From: Cyanoderma ruficeps
Taxonomy: Eukaryota > Chordata > Aves > Passeriformes > Timaliidae
Length of the DNA stretch: 64,000 nt
Reading direction: 5' to 3'
Assembly: GCA_008694505.1 (NCBI GenBank)
Contig: VZDJ01000063.1
Span: 1,597,654-1,661,653 of the forward strand
Both the position numbers and the translations under genes were made by a program. Position 1 is the first letter of the stretch; each line of letters begins with the position of its first letter. Shown here in pieces: positions 33,716 to 44,690 of this stretch. The notes beneath the pieces are model-generated. The model was not told where the DNA came from, searched no databases, and saw nothing but the letters and a program-made list of their open reading frames with translations.

Positions 33716-34320
33716 TCTTATTACATTTGCAGAGCTGTTTTTCTCCTGGAAAGGATGAAATGTGACAACTGACATGGAACACCTGATGCTTTTCCCTGCA
33801 GGATGACAGGCAGGAGGTTTCCAACTCCAGCCAGCCCAGGAACTTTCCTCTTCCCCCTCCAGCCATGTCACAGCAGCTGAATAATTTGCTGTGTCTCTTG
33901 TAATGATTCTCCCCTTGGTTTGTTCCATTCCCCCAGTACTGAGGGCGAGTTTTGTCCTTTTTTTTGTGATGAAAACAGTCAGGAACGGAGCTCAGCAAGA
34001 AAAATCCAAAGTTTATTTTCCCCAAGCGAGGCCAAACCATGCGAAGCAAACCATTTTTCTCTCCCAGGGAGCAATCCTTCAAGAGCCAGGTGCCTCCAGC
34101 TCCATAAATTTCGGTGTCAGCAGAGCAGTGACTTGTGAAAGATCAACTCCAAAGCAGGTACAGCAGTGAGGGACATGAAAATTCCTCTGCACTTTGCATT
34201 CGTCCCTCTCAGAAAGCCAAACAGAACATTGCTCAGCCCTGCCTGTGCTCCTGGAGAGCACGAAAGACACCAAAGAAAGACTCCAAATATCTCAGAAGGC
34301 AAAGAGCAGAGAAAAAAGGC
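33716..34320. other. Unique noncoding sequence
   Basis: No gene recognised. Two TTTATT sites (near 34012 and 34321) would be AATAAA on the minus strand, but no other transcript feature supports them. Confidence 0.4.
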
Positions 34321-34392
34321 TTTATTGTCTAATTCTTACTTTTTATAATTGTCTAATTTTTTATATATTGTCTAATTCTACCTTTTATAAGG
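34321..34392. repeat. Three copies of ATTGTCTAATT in AT-rich sequence
   Basis: The 11-mer ATTGTCTAATT occurs at 34324, 34348 and 34367, separated by 24 and 19 bp, with 'ttttata' after each copy or nearly so. Read on the minus strand it gives AATTAGACAAT motifs next to TATAAAA and AATAAAG, so it may be part of a reversed LTR, but no boundary was found. Confidence 0.7.
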
Positions 34393-35159
34393 TGTTCCCA
34401 CACAGACTGAACATGGTTGGGGAATAGGAACGACACCTGTCTGATCCCACTGGTTAAACCAGAGAAACAGCAAAACACCACCTGGAGAAAGGTTGTTCTG
34501 AGAAAGGAGAGTTGTTTGCCAGGATTGTTTGGAGAAGAAGCTTTCCTGAGGAATTTTTTCCTTGGGAAAAGTCAGCAGCTGCCAGCGGGCTGAAATCTCT
34601 CAGACCCAGAAACATCAAGCCCACACTCAGCCAGGAGGGGACTCGACCTGCTGCTGGAAAAGGAGATCTCAGCCCTGCCATGGGGATGTTCGGCCCAGCT
34701 TTTCTCCTGGAACAGCCCCAGGCAGAGCGTGCAGCCCCTGCCGTGCCCTGGGGACAGCCTGGGAATCACCAGCGCCCACCCGAGCCCCCAACCCCGCCTG
34801 GAAATCCTTCCCCGCCCCTCCTGGAGTGGGGAATTCCTCCTCCTGTTTCACACCCACCCATTTCCCTGTGTCCCTCCCTGCTGGGGGCCCTCCCAGCGAA
34901 GGTGCAGCATCTCAGAGCCCTGCTGAGATTCCCCTGGAACAGAAGATGAGGGTCAGGCCTTGCCATGGGATAGCTGTGCTCCCAAAATCCAGCCTGGAGC
35001 TGCAGAGCTGCCCCAAAACCAAGGCCAAACGAGCCAGGGATGCGAGGAGGCTGCAAACAACATCCACCAAAGGATAAATCCTGATTTTTTTAATCCTTCC
35101 TGCCCAGTTTTCTGCACCACAAAGGCAGGGAAGAAGGAGATACAAGAGATTCACACCCA
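34393..35159. other. G+C-rich noncoding sequence
   Basis: Overlapping Pro/Ser/Ala-rich open frames on both strands, none recognisable. No CpG island evident. Confidence 0.45.
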
Positions 35160-35415
35160 GTACGGATTATTTTATATATTTACACTGTGCCTTTGTTTTA
35201 GCTCACCAAGCCCTGCCTGGCTGCTCCTGTTTATCAGCCCCATCTCAGCGGCAGCGAACACCGGCCAAGGCCTTATCATTTAATTTTGCTAACGTCCCTC
35301 ATTCCTAATTCATAAACCCGGCTCTCTGACAAATTGAATTTGTGTAACACAGTAAACAAAAGGGCCTCTAACTCCGGTTTCCTGTAATGGACTAACCTTG
35401 TTGGGAACAGGCATT
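35160..35415. other. AT-richer unique block, possible conserved noncoding element
   Basis: It includes 'gccttatcatttaattttgc', 'cattcctaattcataaac' and 'gacaaattgaatttgtg' (which contains the inverted pair CAAATT/AATTTG). Repeat-free. Regulatory role inferred. Confidence 0.3.
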
Positions 35416-35525
35416 AAGTGGAACAGGCAGGGCTGGGGAAAGGCCTCAGCTCCCCCGGCACTCACCGAGGGCCCAACCTGCTCATTCTGCAGCCAAACCA
35501 AAAGGAATTTGCACCTGGTGCAGTT

Positions 35526-35582
35526 GTTTTTACTTTATTTCATTTCATTTCATTGTATTTCATTTTAATTTTAAAATTAACT
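35526..35582. repeat. (TTTCA)n pentamer repeat with T/A-rich tail
   Basis: About five TTTCA/TTGTA pentamers followed by 'ttttaattttaaaatt'. Confidence 0.9.
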
Positions 35583-36126
35583 TTAAATTGTTTCAAGTTA
35601 ATTACCTCCCAAGCTTTCTGCAAGGAAATTGGGGGTGAGGGGCAGGGGGGACGGACCTCTCTGTGCACAGTGACAAACGACAGGTGAATTCAGCTTTATT
35701 CTCCAAGGGGGTGCTTTGCACAACCAGAGGGGCTGAGCCAAGTCAGGGCTTGTCCAGAGCTGATGGAGACGAAGCAGAATTTGAGAGCCTGGCTGGGAAA
35801 CCTCCCCTGTGTCCATCTGTGCTCCCTCCACAGCAATTCCTGCTGCTGCCCCATTTATCTTCCCTGCCCAGCGCCTTTTCCTGCTCCTCCCGTGCTCAGC
35901 CTTTCCCTAATCCCCCTGTTTGTTGTTTTTCTGTCCCTGGCGGTGGCTGAGCTGGCTGGCAGTGAATGGGAGCTGCTCCACTGCCTCCCTGATTTAGCAC
36001 CTGAGAGCAGGGCTGGCCCCAAACCTGCTGGTGATGAATCTGGCACCGGTTTTTCCCCCCCATTTTTCCTCCCATTTCTGTCAAAAAACCCCGAGCAGCT
36101 CCCACCCTCTAAATGTAGATTATAAA
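35583..36126. other. Unique noncoding sequence
   Basis: Nothing recognisable. Confidence 0.45.
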
Positions 36127-36140
36127 GAGAGAGAGAGAGA
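36127..36140. repeat. (GA)n microsatellite
   Basis: Seven GA dinucleotides. Confidence 0.9.
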
Positions 36141-37499
36141 AATCCTCGATGCTCCTTTGCATCCAAGCATCATCCAGGGAGACAAAGTCTAATTTTAGAG
36201 TGCATCAGAGACAGCAGCAGCTGAGTGAACTCATCTCAGTCTCTGCAGCCCCAGGGGGAGGCTGCGTGTGTACCTGCAAGCAGCTGATAATAAATAACAC
36301 GGCAAGGTAAGGACAAAAAGAAGCAAGAGATCCTTTTCCTTTAGTGCCCAGAGTTCTCCCCTTTCCAGGGGCCCTGCTGGCTGCAGGCAGGGCACAGCTG
36401 AGATGTTCTTGAAGTGATATTTAAAGAGTAAAAAAATAAAAAAAAAGCCAGTGTTGCCTGCAAATAGAAAGGGCAGGGATTTGATGGCACCTTCCTGTAG
36501 CAGATCAGCATCACAAATCCTGCTCCCCTCTGAAATTTATCTCTGCCACCTTTCCTTCTCCATTTCAGCCCTTCATTTCAAAGCCTTACAGGGGGAAAAA
36601 AATAATCCTGATAATGGAGAAGAGACATTTAACCTTCCCAAACACCTGGAAAACGAGGTTTTCCTTCTGGGATTTGCACATGGGAATGATAAACACACGC
36701 ATTTGTGGCTGAAGGGTTGAGACAGGAGGAGAGTTTTGGTCCAGCTGGGTTTGCCTGTGAGGGCAGCGGTGTCATCGTGCAAGGTGGAATAAAATAATGT
36801 TCCTTGGAATAAAATCCAGCTGGGCTGAAAATCCAGGGGAATTCCAAGTGGGCTGAAAATCCAGAAGCATCCCAGGAAGAACAAGGGATTGTTTTTGTGC
36901 TGAGCTGGTGCTCAGGAGTGTGCAGACCCCACCTCTCAGATATTCACCTTTCTGAACGTCACTTCCAGAGCAGAGCAAATAAATCCTCCGATTCCCAAAC
37001 CTTTCCCACATCATTTTCCCCCTCCAGCTGCCAAAAGCAGGGGCAGAGCAGTGTTTGTAAATGTCCCTGTAAATGTCCCCCTGGTCTCAAACCATCCAGG
37101 AAGTTCTCAGGCAGTGCCAGAGGAGCAGAAAGCTTTTGGGAAGAGCTTTATTTCCACCAGGAGCTTCTCCAGTGCATCATTCCCTGCTCCTCCCCAGCCC
37201 ATAATCACCTGTGGGAGCTGATGGAAACATCAAAGGCATCCAAAAGGCACAGCCAGGCTTCTCCCCTTTTCCAGAGCTTCCAGGAGCTGCTGTCAGCTCT
37301 GCAAACACAACCTGGGGGCAAACAAGGGGGGAAAAAGAGCAAAAAAACCCCCAAGTTCCTGCTCCAACTCCCAGAGATTCCCAGCTGACCCTTCCCCAGC
37401 TTTGAAGTTGTTCCCTCTGAGGTTGTTTTAGACCCAAAGTGGGCTTGGAGTGGGCACAAAAAATGTCTTGAAGGGTTCAGGCACTTCCCACAAATTCCA
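36141..37499. other. Unique noncoding sequence
   Basis: A small duplication 'gggctgaaaatccag' appears twice near 36824 and 36850. No gene recognised. Confidence 0.45.
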
Positions 37500-37800
37500 T
37501 TTTATGCTTTTCATGCGCCCTTAAGTTCCCATTTCGGCGAGGAAACGAATTATACACAAAATTTTCAGCGTTTCAGGAGGAAAAACAGTCCCCAGGTCTG
37601 ACTTGTTGCTAATGCCTTGTCAGCACACAAAGGGGGATATTTAATGCCAGCGCTGGCAGATTAACAAATTGCCTTGTCTGGTGTTCCCTGGGATGTCACA
37701 GACCTGTCTGGGAAATGCTAAAACTCTTATCTTTGGCAGTGAGCTGGCCTTTGGATTACAGGGTGTTTAAAACCACAGAAACCTCAGGCAAATGTTATTT
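37500..37800. other. Unique block, possible conserved noncoding element
   Basis: Complex sequence with 'gaattatacacaaaatttt', 'gatatttaatgccagcgctg' and 'agattaacaaattgcc', ending at an 11-T run. 'ccagcgctgg' is a 10-bp perfect palindrome. Candidate regulatory DNA on composition. Confidence 0.3.
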
Positions 37801-38459
37801 TTTTTTTTTTATGTAATGCCAGGTGACAGATCCAGAACCTCCACCTGCTGCTGGAGGATGCTGGATCCCATCACCCAGGGATGAAACAGTTTTCCTGCAC
37901 GGAAAACCCCAGCAGCAGGAGCTGCCAGGGGGGAAAACCTGAATTTTGATTTCAAAAACGTCACCCACACCAGAAAGGGGGCAAAGGATGGAGAGGGGGC
38001 ACAGAAATCAGGGGAAACTCACAGAGACAGGGGCACAACTGGGCCCATCTGATTGTTCCAGCCAGGAACAGCGAGTTTAAATCCCCAAATTCCCAGTTTT
38101 TCCTGGCAAATGGGCTGACGTCAGCCCTTAATCAAATCTCCCCGAGCACTCTGCTGCTGCTGCTGCAGCTTCCAGGGGAGATAAGGTCCCACCTAACCCA
38201 GTTATGCCCGAGAGCTCCCTGATGGACTTACTGATGACACAGCTCTTCCTGGAGCACTGAGGGACAATCTGGGCCCTCCTTGTCCCCTCTGGGGCTTGCA
38301 GGATGGCCTGGGAGCAGAGCCAGGCTGCCAGGGCACGCCTTGGGGCTGCTCTGTGAGCCCTGCTCCGCCCCAGCCCTGGTTTAGCGCCCCGAGAGCTGCA
38401 GGTTTTACTGCAGGGTCAGGAACTGAGAGGATTCCAGAGCCTCGGGCTGTGTGAAGGGA
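37801..38459. other. Unique noncoding sequence
   Basis: A CTG triplet run (about four units) lies near 38151-38165. No gene recognised. Confidence 0.45.
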
Positions 38460-38651
38460 AATGCAGGTTGGATATCAGGAAGAAGTTTTTCACTGAAAGA
38501 GTGATAAAGTTCTGGAATGATCTGCTCAGGGAGGTGGTGCAGTCACCATCCCTGGATGTGTTTAGGGAAAGACTGGATGTGGCACTCGGTGCCAGGGGTT
38601 AGTTGAGGTGTCAGGGCTGGGTTGGACTCGATGAAGGTTTCTTCCAACCTG
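38460..38651 (+). mobile_element. CR1 LINE 3' end, best preserved in the window
   Basis: It follows the avian CR1 3' consensus almost throughout: 'ggttggatatcaggaagaag', 'tttcactgaaagagtga', 'ctgctcagggaggtggtgca', 'tcaccatccctggatgtg', 'gttggactcgatgaagg', 'ttccaacctggtgattctg'. It is truncated at the 5' end, as most CR1 copies are. It is less diverged than the other copies here, so probably the youngest. Confidence 0.92.
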
Positions 38652-38808
38652 GTGATTCTGTGATTCTGTGACTGTGTGATTCTGGGATTCTGTGATTCTG
38701 TGATTGAGTGATTCAGTGATTCAGTGATTCTGTGATTCAGTGATTTTGTGACTCTCTGACAGTGATTCTGTGATTCTGGGATTCTGGGATTCAGGGATTC
38801 TGGGATTT
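38652..38808 (+). repeat. Expanded (GTGATTCT)n tail of the CR1
   Basis: About 157 bp of octamer units with variants GTGACTCT, GTGATTCA and GGGATTCT. CR1 elements normally end in two to four such octamers, so this tail has grown by slippage into a microsatellite. It produces a minus-strand open frame with Asn-His-Arg-Ile-Thr-Glu-Ser repeats that is not a gene. Confidence 0.93.
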
Positions 38809-39640
38809 GGGAGCTGGCTGCACCATCCTCCCAACCTTTCTCCATCCTCTGTGGAAAATTTCCCCCTGAAGTTGCAGGCTCAGCTCTGAGCCAGAGGAAA
38901 TCCAGGCGGGGCAGGAGCGCCCTGCAGGACTGAGCTGGGGTCGGAAAGCAGAGCAGGGTTTGTCCCAGGGGATGGGAACTGCTGGAGATGTTTGTCCCCA
39001 TCCGTGCCCATCATTCCTGGCAGGAGGATGATCCACAACCACCCTGGTGCCTGCCAGCCCCTGCCCAGCCCTGCCATCCCTCCCTGGGTGTCACTGCTGT
39101 CACCAGGAGCTGTGACACAGGGAGCAGTGACAGACTCACGGCCAAGCCCCAGTGCCACAGCAAATTCCACCTTCAGGAAAAAGACGTGCGAGGCTAATCC
39201 AAACCAGAGACGGGTTATTGTCTGTGCCACCGTCCCTCTGGGTGACACTTGAAGAAGATGACATTTGAGTGAGGATTTGCTCTTAAAATAAGCAGAAGTA
39301 ATTCCCATTTTTGGCTATTGGGATGAATCTGTTTCTTTGAAGGGCTCTGGCTGGGCAGAGCTGCTGCACTGCTTCCCTCTGGCTGCTCCAGAGCCTCCCG
39401 GGACTCTGAAACCCCTCCCTGGAATGAACTTGGTTATCTCCAGTGCAAAACCCTCGGCGTTACTGAACTCCCGCTCCCAACGAGCTGGAAGGTTTATTTT
39501 CCATCAGGGGCCCCTGAGAAACAGGATCCTGTGAGTTAATAAACACCTCTGCTGCTCCAGCCCAGAGTCAAACGGACACAGATCAAAAAGTCAGGGGAGA
39601 ATCCCACTCCCCTGGGCAGGAATTCCTCTCTTTTCTTTCT
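38809..39640. other. Unique noncoding sequence
   Basis: Nothing recognisable. Confidence 0.45.
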
Positions 39641-39716
39641 GGCCAAGGGCAGGGACTCCTTCCACCATCCCAAACCCCATTCAGCCTGGCCTTGGACACT
39701 TCCAGGGATGGGAAAA
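39641..39716 (-). mobile_element. CR1 LINE fragment, minus strand
   Basis: The plus strand reads 'gcagggactccttccaccat', then 'ccccattcagcctggcct' and 'tggacacttccagggatgg', the reverse of the CR1 3' end. Confidence 0.75.
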
Positions 39717-40505
39717 TTTCCATGCCGGGGTTTGGCAGCTCCCCTGAGCCAGCCCTGCTTTTTCTGCCTTTTTAGAAACAAAGCACGGACATCAGGGCAG
39801 GATTAGGGTGTTGGAAGTGCCTTTGGGAGGAAGTTATTACAGAGCTGCTTCTCCAGGTTTTCCTTTCCTGGAGAGCCCGTTCCAGGGGAGTGCTGAAACA
39901 TCCCAGCCTGGGATTGTAAAGGCTCTCTAAACACTTCCAGGAATTAAACAAAATCCCCTTGGCAAGTCCAAGGAAGTTCTGCTGAGCATCCAGAAGCAGA
40001 AGAAAACACATTTTCTCATTTTCCATCTCCCCCAGGGGCTGGTGGGAGCTGCTGATGGCTGCAGGATCCCAAGGGGGTGGTTACAATTTCTCCAGTTTAG
40101 GAACTTGGTTAAACTTTGTTAAACTCCAGCTCTGTCCTTTTGGCTCTGCACACAAAAACACTCCAGGATATCTTTGGAGCTTCAGATCCACCAGTCCCTT
40201 GGAAGGGGAGGGCACGGAGTGGGGTCAAACACACCCAAAATCTTTGCTGGTGCCTCTGAAATCTGGATTTTTCCACCAGCCCAGCAGCAGCAGCAGCACT
40301 GGGGGAGTTAAACTAAAGCCATGAATTGAATTACCAGCCCCGTGCAACGTTCTGTCTGCTCTCAGGAACTCGAGGTTTCAGCCCTGACAGCTCCTGGTGG
40401 CTCCTGCAAGCATCGATTTGTTCTCAGGAGCAGTTTTGCCACGTGGCTCCCTGAGAGCTGCCCCAGACACTTCCGACAGAGGAAATCAGGGAAGTTCTGC
40501 AGCCT
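39717..40505. other. Unique noncoding sequence
   Basis: No gene or element recognised. Confidence 0.45.
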
Positions 40506-40675
40506 CACTCTGCCTCAAAAAAAAAGAGACGAGTTATTCTTGCTGCAGCCCTCAGTCTGCCTTCCCCTTCCACTGGGGCAATAAACACCTCATTTGCTGA
40601 TTAATTCTGTGACTCTGGCTGCTGCCTGAGTGTTCTGTGGGTTTCCTCTCTCCCTTCACAGCTACAACAAAACAC
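40506..40675 (+). other. Possible LTR R/U5 remnant or retroposed 3' end
   Basis: A 9-A run (near 40518) and an AATAAA (40580-40585) are followed by 'ctgattaattctgtgactct' and a T/C-rich stretch ending in 'cacagctacaaca'. This resembles the R/U5 of an avian LTR, but neither end could be fixed. Confidence 0.25.
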
Positions 40676-41057
40676 CCGACTCCAAGTGAGAGCAGTTCCC
40701 AGCTCCGTGTGCTCCAGAAATACCCGCTGGAACTCGGCTCAAACCTTCAGGGAAAATAAAAGAAAAATAGAGATAAATCCCTGCCCTTCAGCTTTAGAAC
40801 ACTCAGTGCAGACTATTCCAGCAGGGGATGGAGCCAAATTGTGTTTTCTCAGAGGTTTGAACTCCATTTGGGCTGTGCCTGCACCTCCTTCGCGTGGTCC
40901 TGGAGAAACCTGGGGTCTGGTGAAAACCTCAGCTGCTTTTGGAACCTGCAGTTCAGCTCAGAGCCTTCCTTCCCTCCCTCTGTTACTCACTGCACATCTG
41001 GGAAGGCAGATTTGGTTGTCAGAGAGAATCAAGGAGCGCAGAGAGGAAAAACATTAA
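40676..41057. other. Unique noncoding sequence
   Basis: Nothing recognisable. Confidence 0.45.
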
Positions 41058-41078
41058 ATATATATATATATATATATA
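41058..41078. repeat. (AT)n microsatellite
   Basis: About ten uninterrupted AT dinucleotides. Confidence 0.95.
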
Positions 41079-41490
41079 AAGCTTATGGCAAGGGCCTCTT
41101 GCTGCCCACTCCAAGGATAAATTGAGTTGTTTTCCCTCCTTGCCTCGCTCACTCTTGCCCATGCTTTGCTGCTTTTCTTTTACTCTCAGCTTTTTTCCCC
41201 CTTTCTTATCCAATTTTCTTGTTCAAAGGGGCTTGTCCAAGCTGAGCTATAAAATCTCCAGTTGCTCCAGGGTTCCCAGGTGTTTGCAGCCTGGGAGCTT
41301 TGCAAGATTTTCTGCTCCACTTGCCCAGGGCTGCAAACCCTTGGTCCACCCCGTTAGGCCTTATCTGTGTGGAGCAATCTTCCCAAACATTCGTTTAACC
41401 CAAGATTTATTTCGTTGCCCCTGTTTTTCTGCTTTTTTGTACCTTGGATAGCAAGAGGACTGACAGGAAACGTGTGCATTCTGCCTGTAG
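41079..41490. other. Unique noncoding sequence
   Basis: Nothing recognisable. Confidence 0.45.
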
Positions 41491-41600
41491 TGGAATAAAT
41501 ACAATTTATTACAGGTTTTTAATTAAAAAAAACCACTTATTTTGTAAATTTTACAGATTTATTTATCTGTAAAATAAATTTGCAATTTATTACAGCTTTT
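41491..41600. repeat. AT-rich segment with an 11-bp hairpin flanked by direct repeats
   Basis: Arms ATTTTACAGAT (41548-41558) and ATCTGTAAAAT (41565-41575) are perfect around TTATTT. The 12-mer AATTTATTACAG lies on both sides (near 41503 and 41584), and TAC/CTG ends recur. It could be a small non-autonomous DNA element remnant; no target duplication was identified. Confidence 0.7.
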
Positions 41601-42302
41601 GGGGTTGTTTGGGTATTTTTCCACAGCTTTAAGTGCCCACCAGTGGCAGGTTCAGCAGAGAATTGAGAGAAATTTAAGATTTCCTCTGCTAAACGCCAAA
41701 GCTGCCACCAGAGCAGCCCCGCCACGCCAAAGTGGAGCGTTTTAATCTCTAGGATTGATTAATCCAAACCAAAAACTCCCCAAAAATTATGGAAAAGAGG
41801 GGAAATCAGAGCAGAAACAGGTGGAAAGCAAGAGCTGCCTTGTGCCCGCCCTCATCAAACCGGGAGCTTTGAGTTTCCGTTTGAGCCCAGCAAAACCAAC
41901 TCTCTTCACCCAGGGAGGAAAATGCCACCAGGAGACTCCTGAGCCCAGCAGTGTTTGCACGGATAATTTCAGCTGGCACTTTACAGCGTGGCATTTCCTC
42001 CCTCTGCTCCAGGCAGGGGGAAAAAAAAATGATTAAAAAAAAAATCCATTCCCAAGTGGAAAACCATGAAAGGAAAAAAAAATGGATTTGGATAAAGCTG
42101 GGGCTGAAAAGCAAGAATGAGTGTGAACAGAACTGAAACAAACTGTGGGAGATGCAGAGAGAGCTTCTCCTTTCTGCCCCAGACTCTTGGAGCTGAGTGT
42201 TTATTCCCCAAGAATTTACAGATTATGGGATATCCAGTGATCCTGCAGCCACGGGGCTTTGTCTGGGCACTCCCACACCTCCTAAAAATCAACCAGGAGC
42301 TG
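41601..42302. other. Noncoding sequence with A-rich runs
   Basis: A runs at 42021-42044 and 42073-42082. No gene recognised. Confidence 0.45.
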
Positions 42303-42738
42303 ATGTTATGTTACGGAATTCCTTAGGGAAGGAGGACATGACCTTTATTTAGAGTGATTCTTTGAACTACCCTGGCTGAGGCCTGGCTGAGGCCTTGAGG
42401 CCTGTGACGCAGTTAAAATTAGTCTACAGAACCTGTGGCACAGTTAAAATTAGTGATTAAGGTGTTGGGGAAAGGTGATGGGGTTTTAAAGGTTAATAAG
42501 TAGAGTTAATAATAGACAGGTGGTAGCCACTTTAAGAAGAAGTTAGACAATGTGTGTTTACATTCTCTTGCATGCTGTGTGCCAATGGAAAAACTACTGA
42601 ACTTGTAAACTATCTAGAAATATGTATAAGTTGCCATTTTAGATGAAATAAAGGAGAACGTAGTGGTAACCACACTGGTCGGACCTGCGTCGCTGGGCAC
42701 CAACCCTTCTTTATTTATGGGGCCTCCCAGCAATGTTA
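42303..42738 (+). mobile_element. Solo LTR, class II endogenous retrovirus, with exact 6-bp target duplication
   Basis: The LTR body runs from TGTTACGG (42309) to CCCAGCA (42732), 424 bp, and ATGTTA flanks it exactly on both sides (42303-42308 and 42733-42738). A TATA-like 'atgtataag' (42617-42625) and AATAAA (42647-42652) are spaced as in an LTR promoter/R region, and U5 follows. A 6-bp duplication is typical of alpha/betaretrovirus-like (ERVK) integrase. A small internal duplication 'gcctggctgag' lies at 42374-42395. No gag, pol or env remains, so it is a solo LTR. Confidence 0.88.
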
Positions 42739-42879
42739 AATCTTCCCGTTCTCTGATGTGCCAATATTAGAATTAGAATTGCTGGGGCAAACCCTGGACA
42801 GAGCTCTGGGCTCTGGATCCCAAACCATCCCAGCCAGGCTGCACAGAGGAATTTTCTCCCTGTCTCTCCTTTCTATATT
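42739..42879. other. Unique noncoding sequence
   Basis: Nothing recognisable. Confidence 0.45.
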
Positions 42880-43295
42880 TAACTCCCCAAGGCTCATTAA
42901 GCACGAGCCTGCACCTTGTTACCACATCAATCCCGCCGAGTTATTTTTTCGGCTGCAGTTATGCTTCAATTTGGAGTATTAATTTCCTTTAACTCTTGCC
43001 CTATTAATCACTTTAACAATCAAATTAAGACAATTATTTTAATGAGTTAATGGATTAGACGGAGCAGACGATGCACATTTATAACCAGCCCGTGCCAGGG
43101 CGCTTTTACCAAAGTCAGCTTCGTCAATAAAATATGAGCTCATAAAGGAGCTCCTGTAGGGCTGAGGGAAGGGCTGGCAGAGGTTTCTGTCTGACTGATT
43201 TAAACCCGTCTGTCTCAGCTTTTATGTGCTCTGGGCCTATTAAAATCAAGTGCCAGGCAGTGCGAGGCAGAGCTGTTATTTTTTTTTTTGCTGGG
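42880..43295. promoter_or_regulatory. Putative enhancer-like block, densest homeodomain-core cluster
   Basis: Between 42970 and 43060 lie 'gagtattaatttcc', 'ccctattaatcac', 'caatcaaattaag', 'caattattttaatgag' and 'gttaatggattagac'. Further on are 'gtcaataaaata' and 'cctattaaaatc'. No tandem repeat accounts for this. The block starts 140 bp after the solo LTR. It is the best enhancer candidate in the window, on motif density only. Confidence 0.4.
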
Positions 43296-43880
43296 ATGTT
43301 AATGCAGGATGGCAAGGTGTTCCTTTTTAGATCGCCTCCAACGGGGCTGCTCTGGATATGTCACGGGAATGATGATTTTTATTTTTTTTCCCACCTGTTT
43401 TCCCCAGGAGATGCTGCATTGCCAAGCTCCATCATCCTTCCCGTGGTTCACAGCTCTCTGATCCCCGGGTGGGAATTTCAGCCTGGGGGATTTTTGGGGA
43501 ATTCTCCAGGCATTGAGGCCCTGACACTTTTTCTAATTTCCTGATTTAAAACATGATTTCTGGTGGGATTCCAGGCAATTAAGCTGGCTTTTCCAGGAGA
43601 TGGGAGGAGGAAGAGTGGATGGAACTCGTTCCAAACCCAACCTTGTGCAAGAGTTTCTGGGCGTGTTTTCATCCCACAGGTTGAGGTGGGTTTGGAAAGG
43701 CTGAGATTTTGTCACTGATGAGGCTGAAGAGGTAAAATTTTAGGGTAAAAATGTCCTGGCCATAATCAATGGAGAGCAGAGCATTTAAAAGCTCCAGAGG
43801 ATGAACAGCACAGGGGGGAATAACACCTGCTGGTACCTGAGTGGATTTCCCACAAGGAACGTGGAGTTTTTACAATCCAG
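43296..43880. other. Unique noncoding sequence
   Basis: Short T runs near 43280-43290 and 43381-43389. No gene recognised. Confidence 0.45.
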
Positions 43881-44027
43881 GACGAGGGGAATGGTTTCAA
43901 ACTGACAGAGAGGAGCTTTGGGTGGGATCCTGGGGAGGAATTCCTCCCTGTGAGGGTGGAGAGGCCCTGCCCAGAGGAGCTGTGGCCACCCCAGCCCTGG
44001 AAATGCCCAAGGCCAGGATGGATGAAG
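43881..44027 (+). mobile_element. CR1 LINE 3'-UTR fragment
   Basis: 'gacgaggggaatggtttcaa' then 'gaattcctccctgtgagggt', 'ggagaggccctgcccagag' and 'cctggaaatgcccaaggcca' follow the CR1 order. The tail is missing. Confidence 0.82.
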
Positions 44028-44690
44028 CTGAAGCACAAAGTGGGGACTCGAACTGAGGCACTTTTGGACCAATTTTGTGCCTGAATCCTCTCCCTGCAAA
44101 CAGCAGGTGCCTGATAGAGGAAAAAGAGGAAAGGATTCCCTGGCAGCCCTCACCTGCCCGAGGCAGGAAAACCCTTCCCTGGGGATTTCCAGCCCCCTGG
44201 CACTGGGGATGGAAGGGAACTGTTTAAAATGCCTTTCCAATGGCACAGATCCATCAACTCTCTCTCTGCTCTCTGCAGCCCAATCCTATGATGGATCTCA
44301 GCATTCCCCTGCACACAAACCCATCCATATTCCCCGAGCAGCTCCTGCTAAGATAATCCCTCAGTTATGGGCCCATCCATCCCAATAAACTCCGGGGCTT
44401 ACAGATCTATTGGAATCTTTACAAGGGCTCTGCTGGGGGAGATAAACGACAGATTTCCAGTTCAGTTCACTCTTCATCCCAGAGTGAAGGGATGAGCTCG
44501 TGGGTGGGACAGGGAAACGCAGCAGGGAGAGGGGGTATGGAAAATCAAAATGACCAGGGACGAGCTGGGAGGAACCAAAAAAATGTGTTTTGGCCACATA
44601 ACCCTGAGTTCCTGCTGCTGGAGGAGCAGGAGATGAAGAACAGAACCCAACAAACTGATGGAGCAGGGGAGTTTTGTGTCCGTGGGGGCA
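44028..44690. other. Unique noncoding sequence
   Basis: Nothing recognisable. Confidence 0.45.

Noticed and set aside
38652..38808. Independent satellite unrelated to CR1
   Set aside because: The octamer begins exactly where the CR1 3' end finishes and matches the family's own terminal repeat, so it is an expanded CR1 tail.
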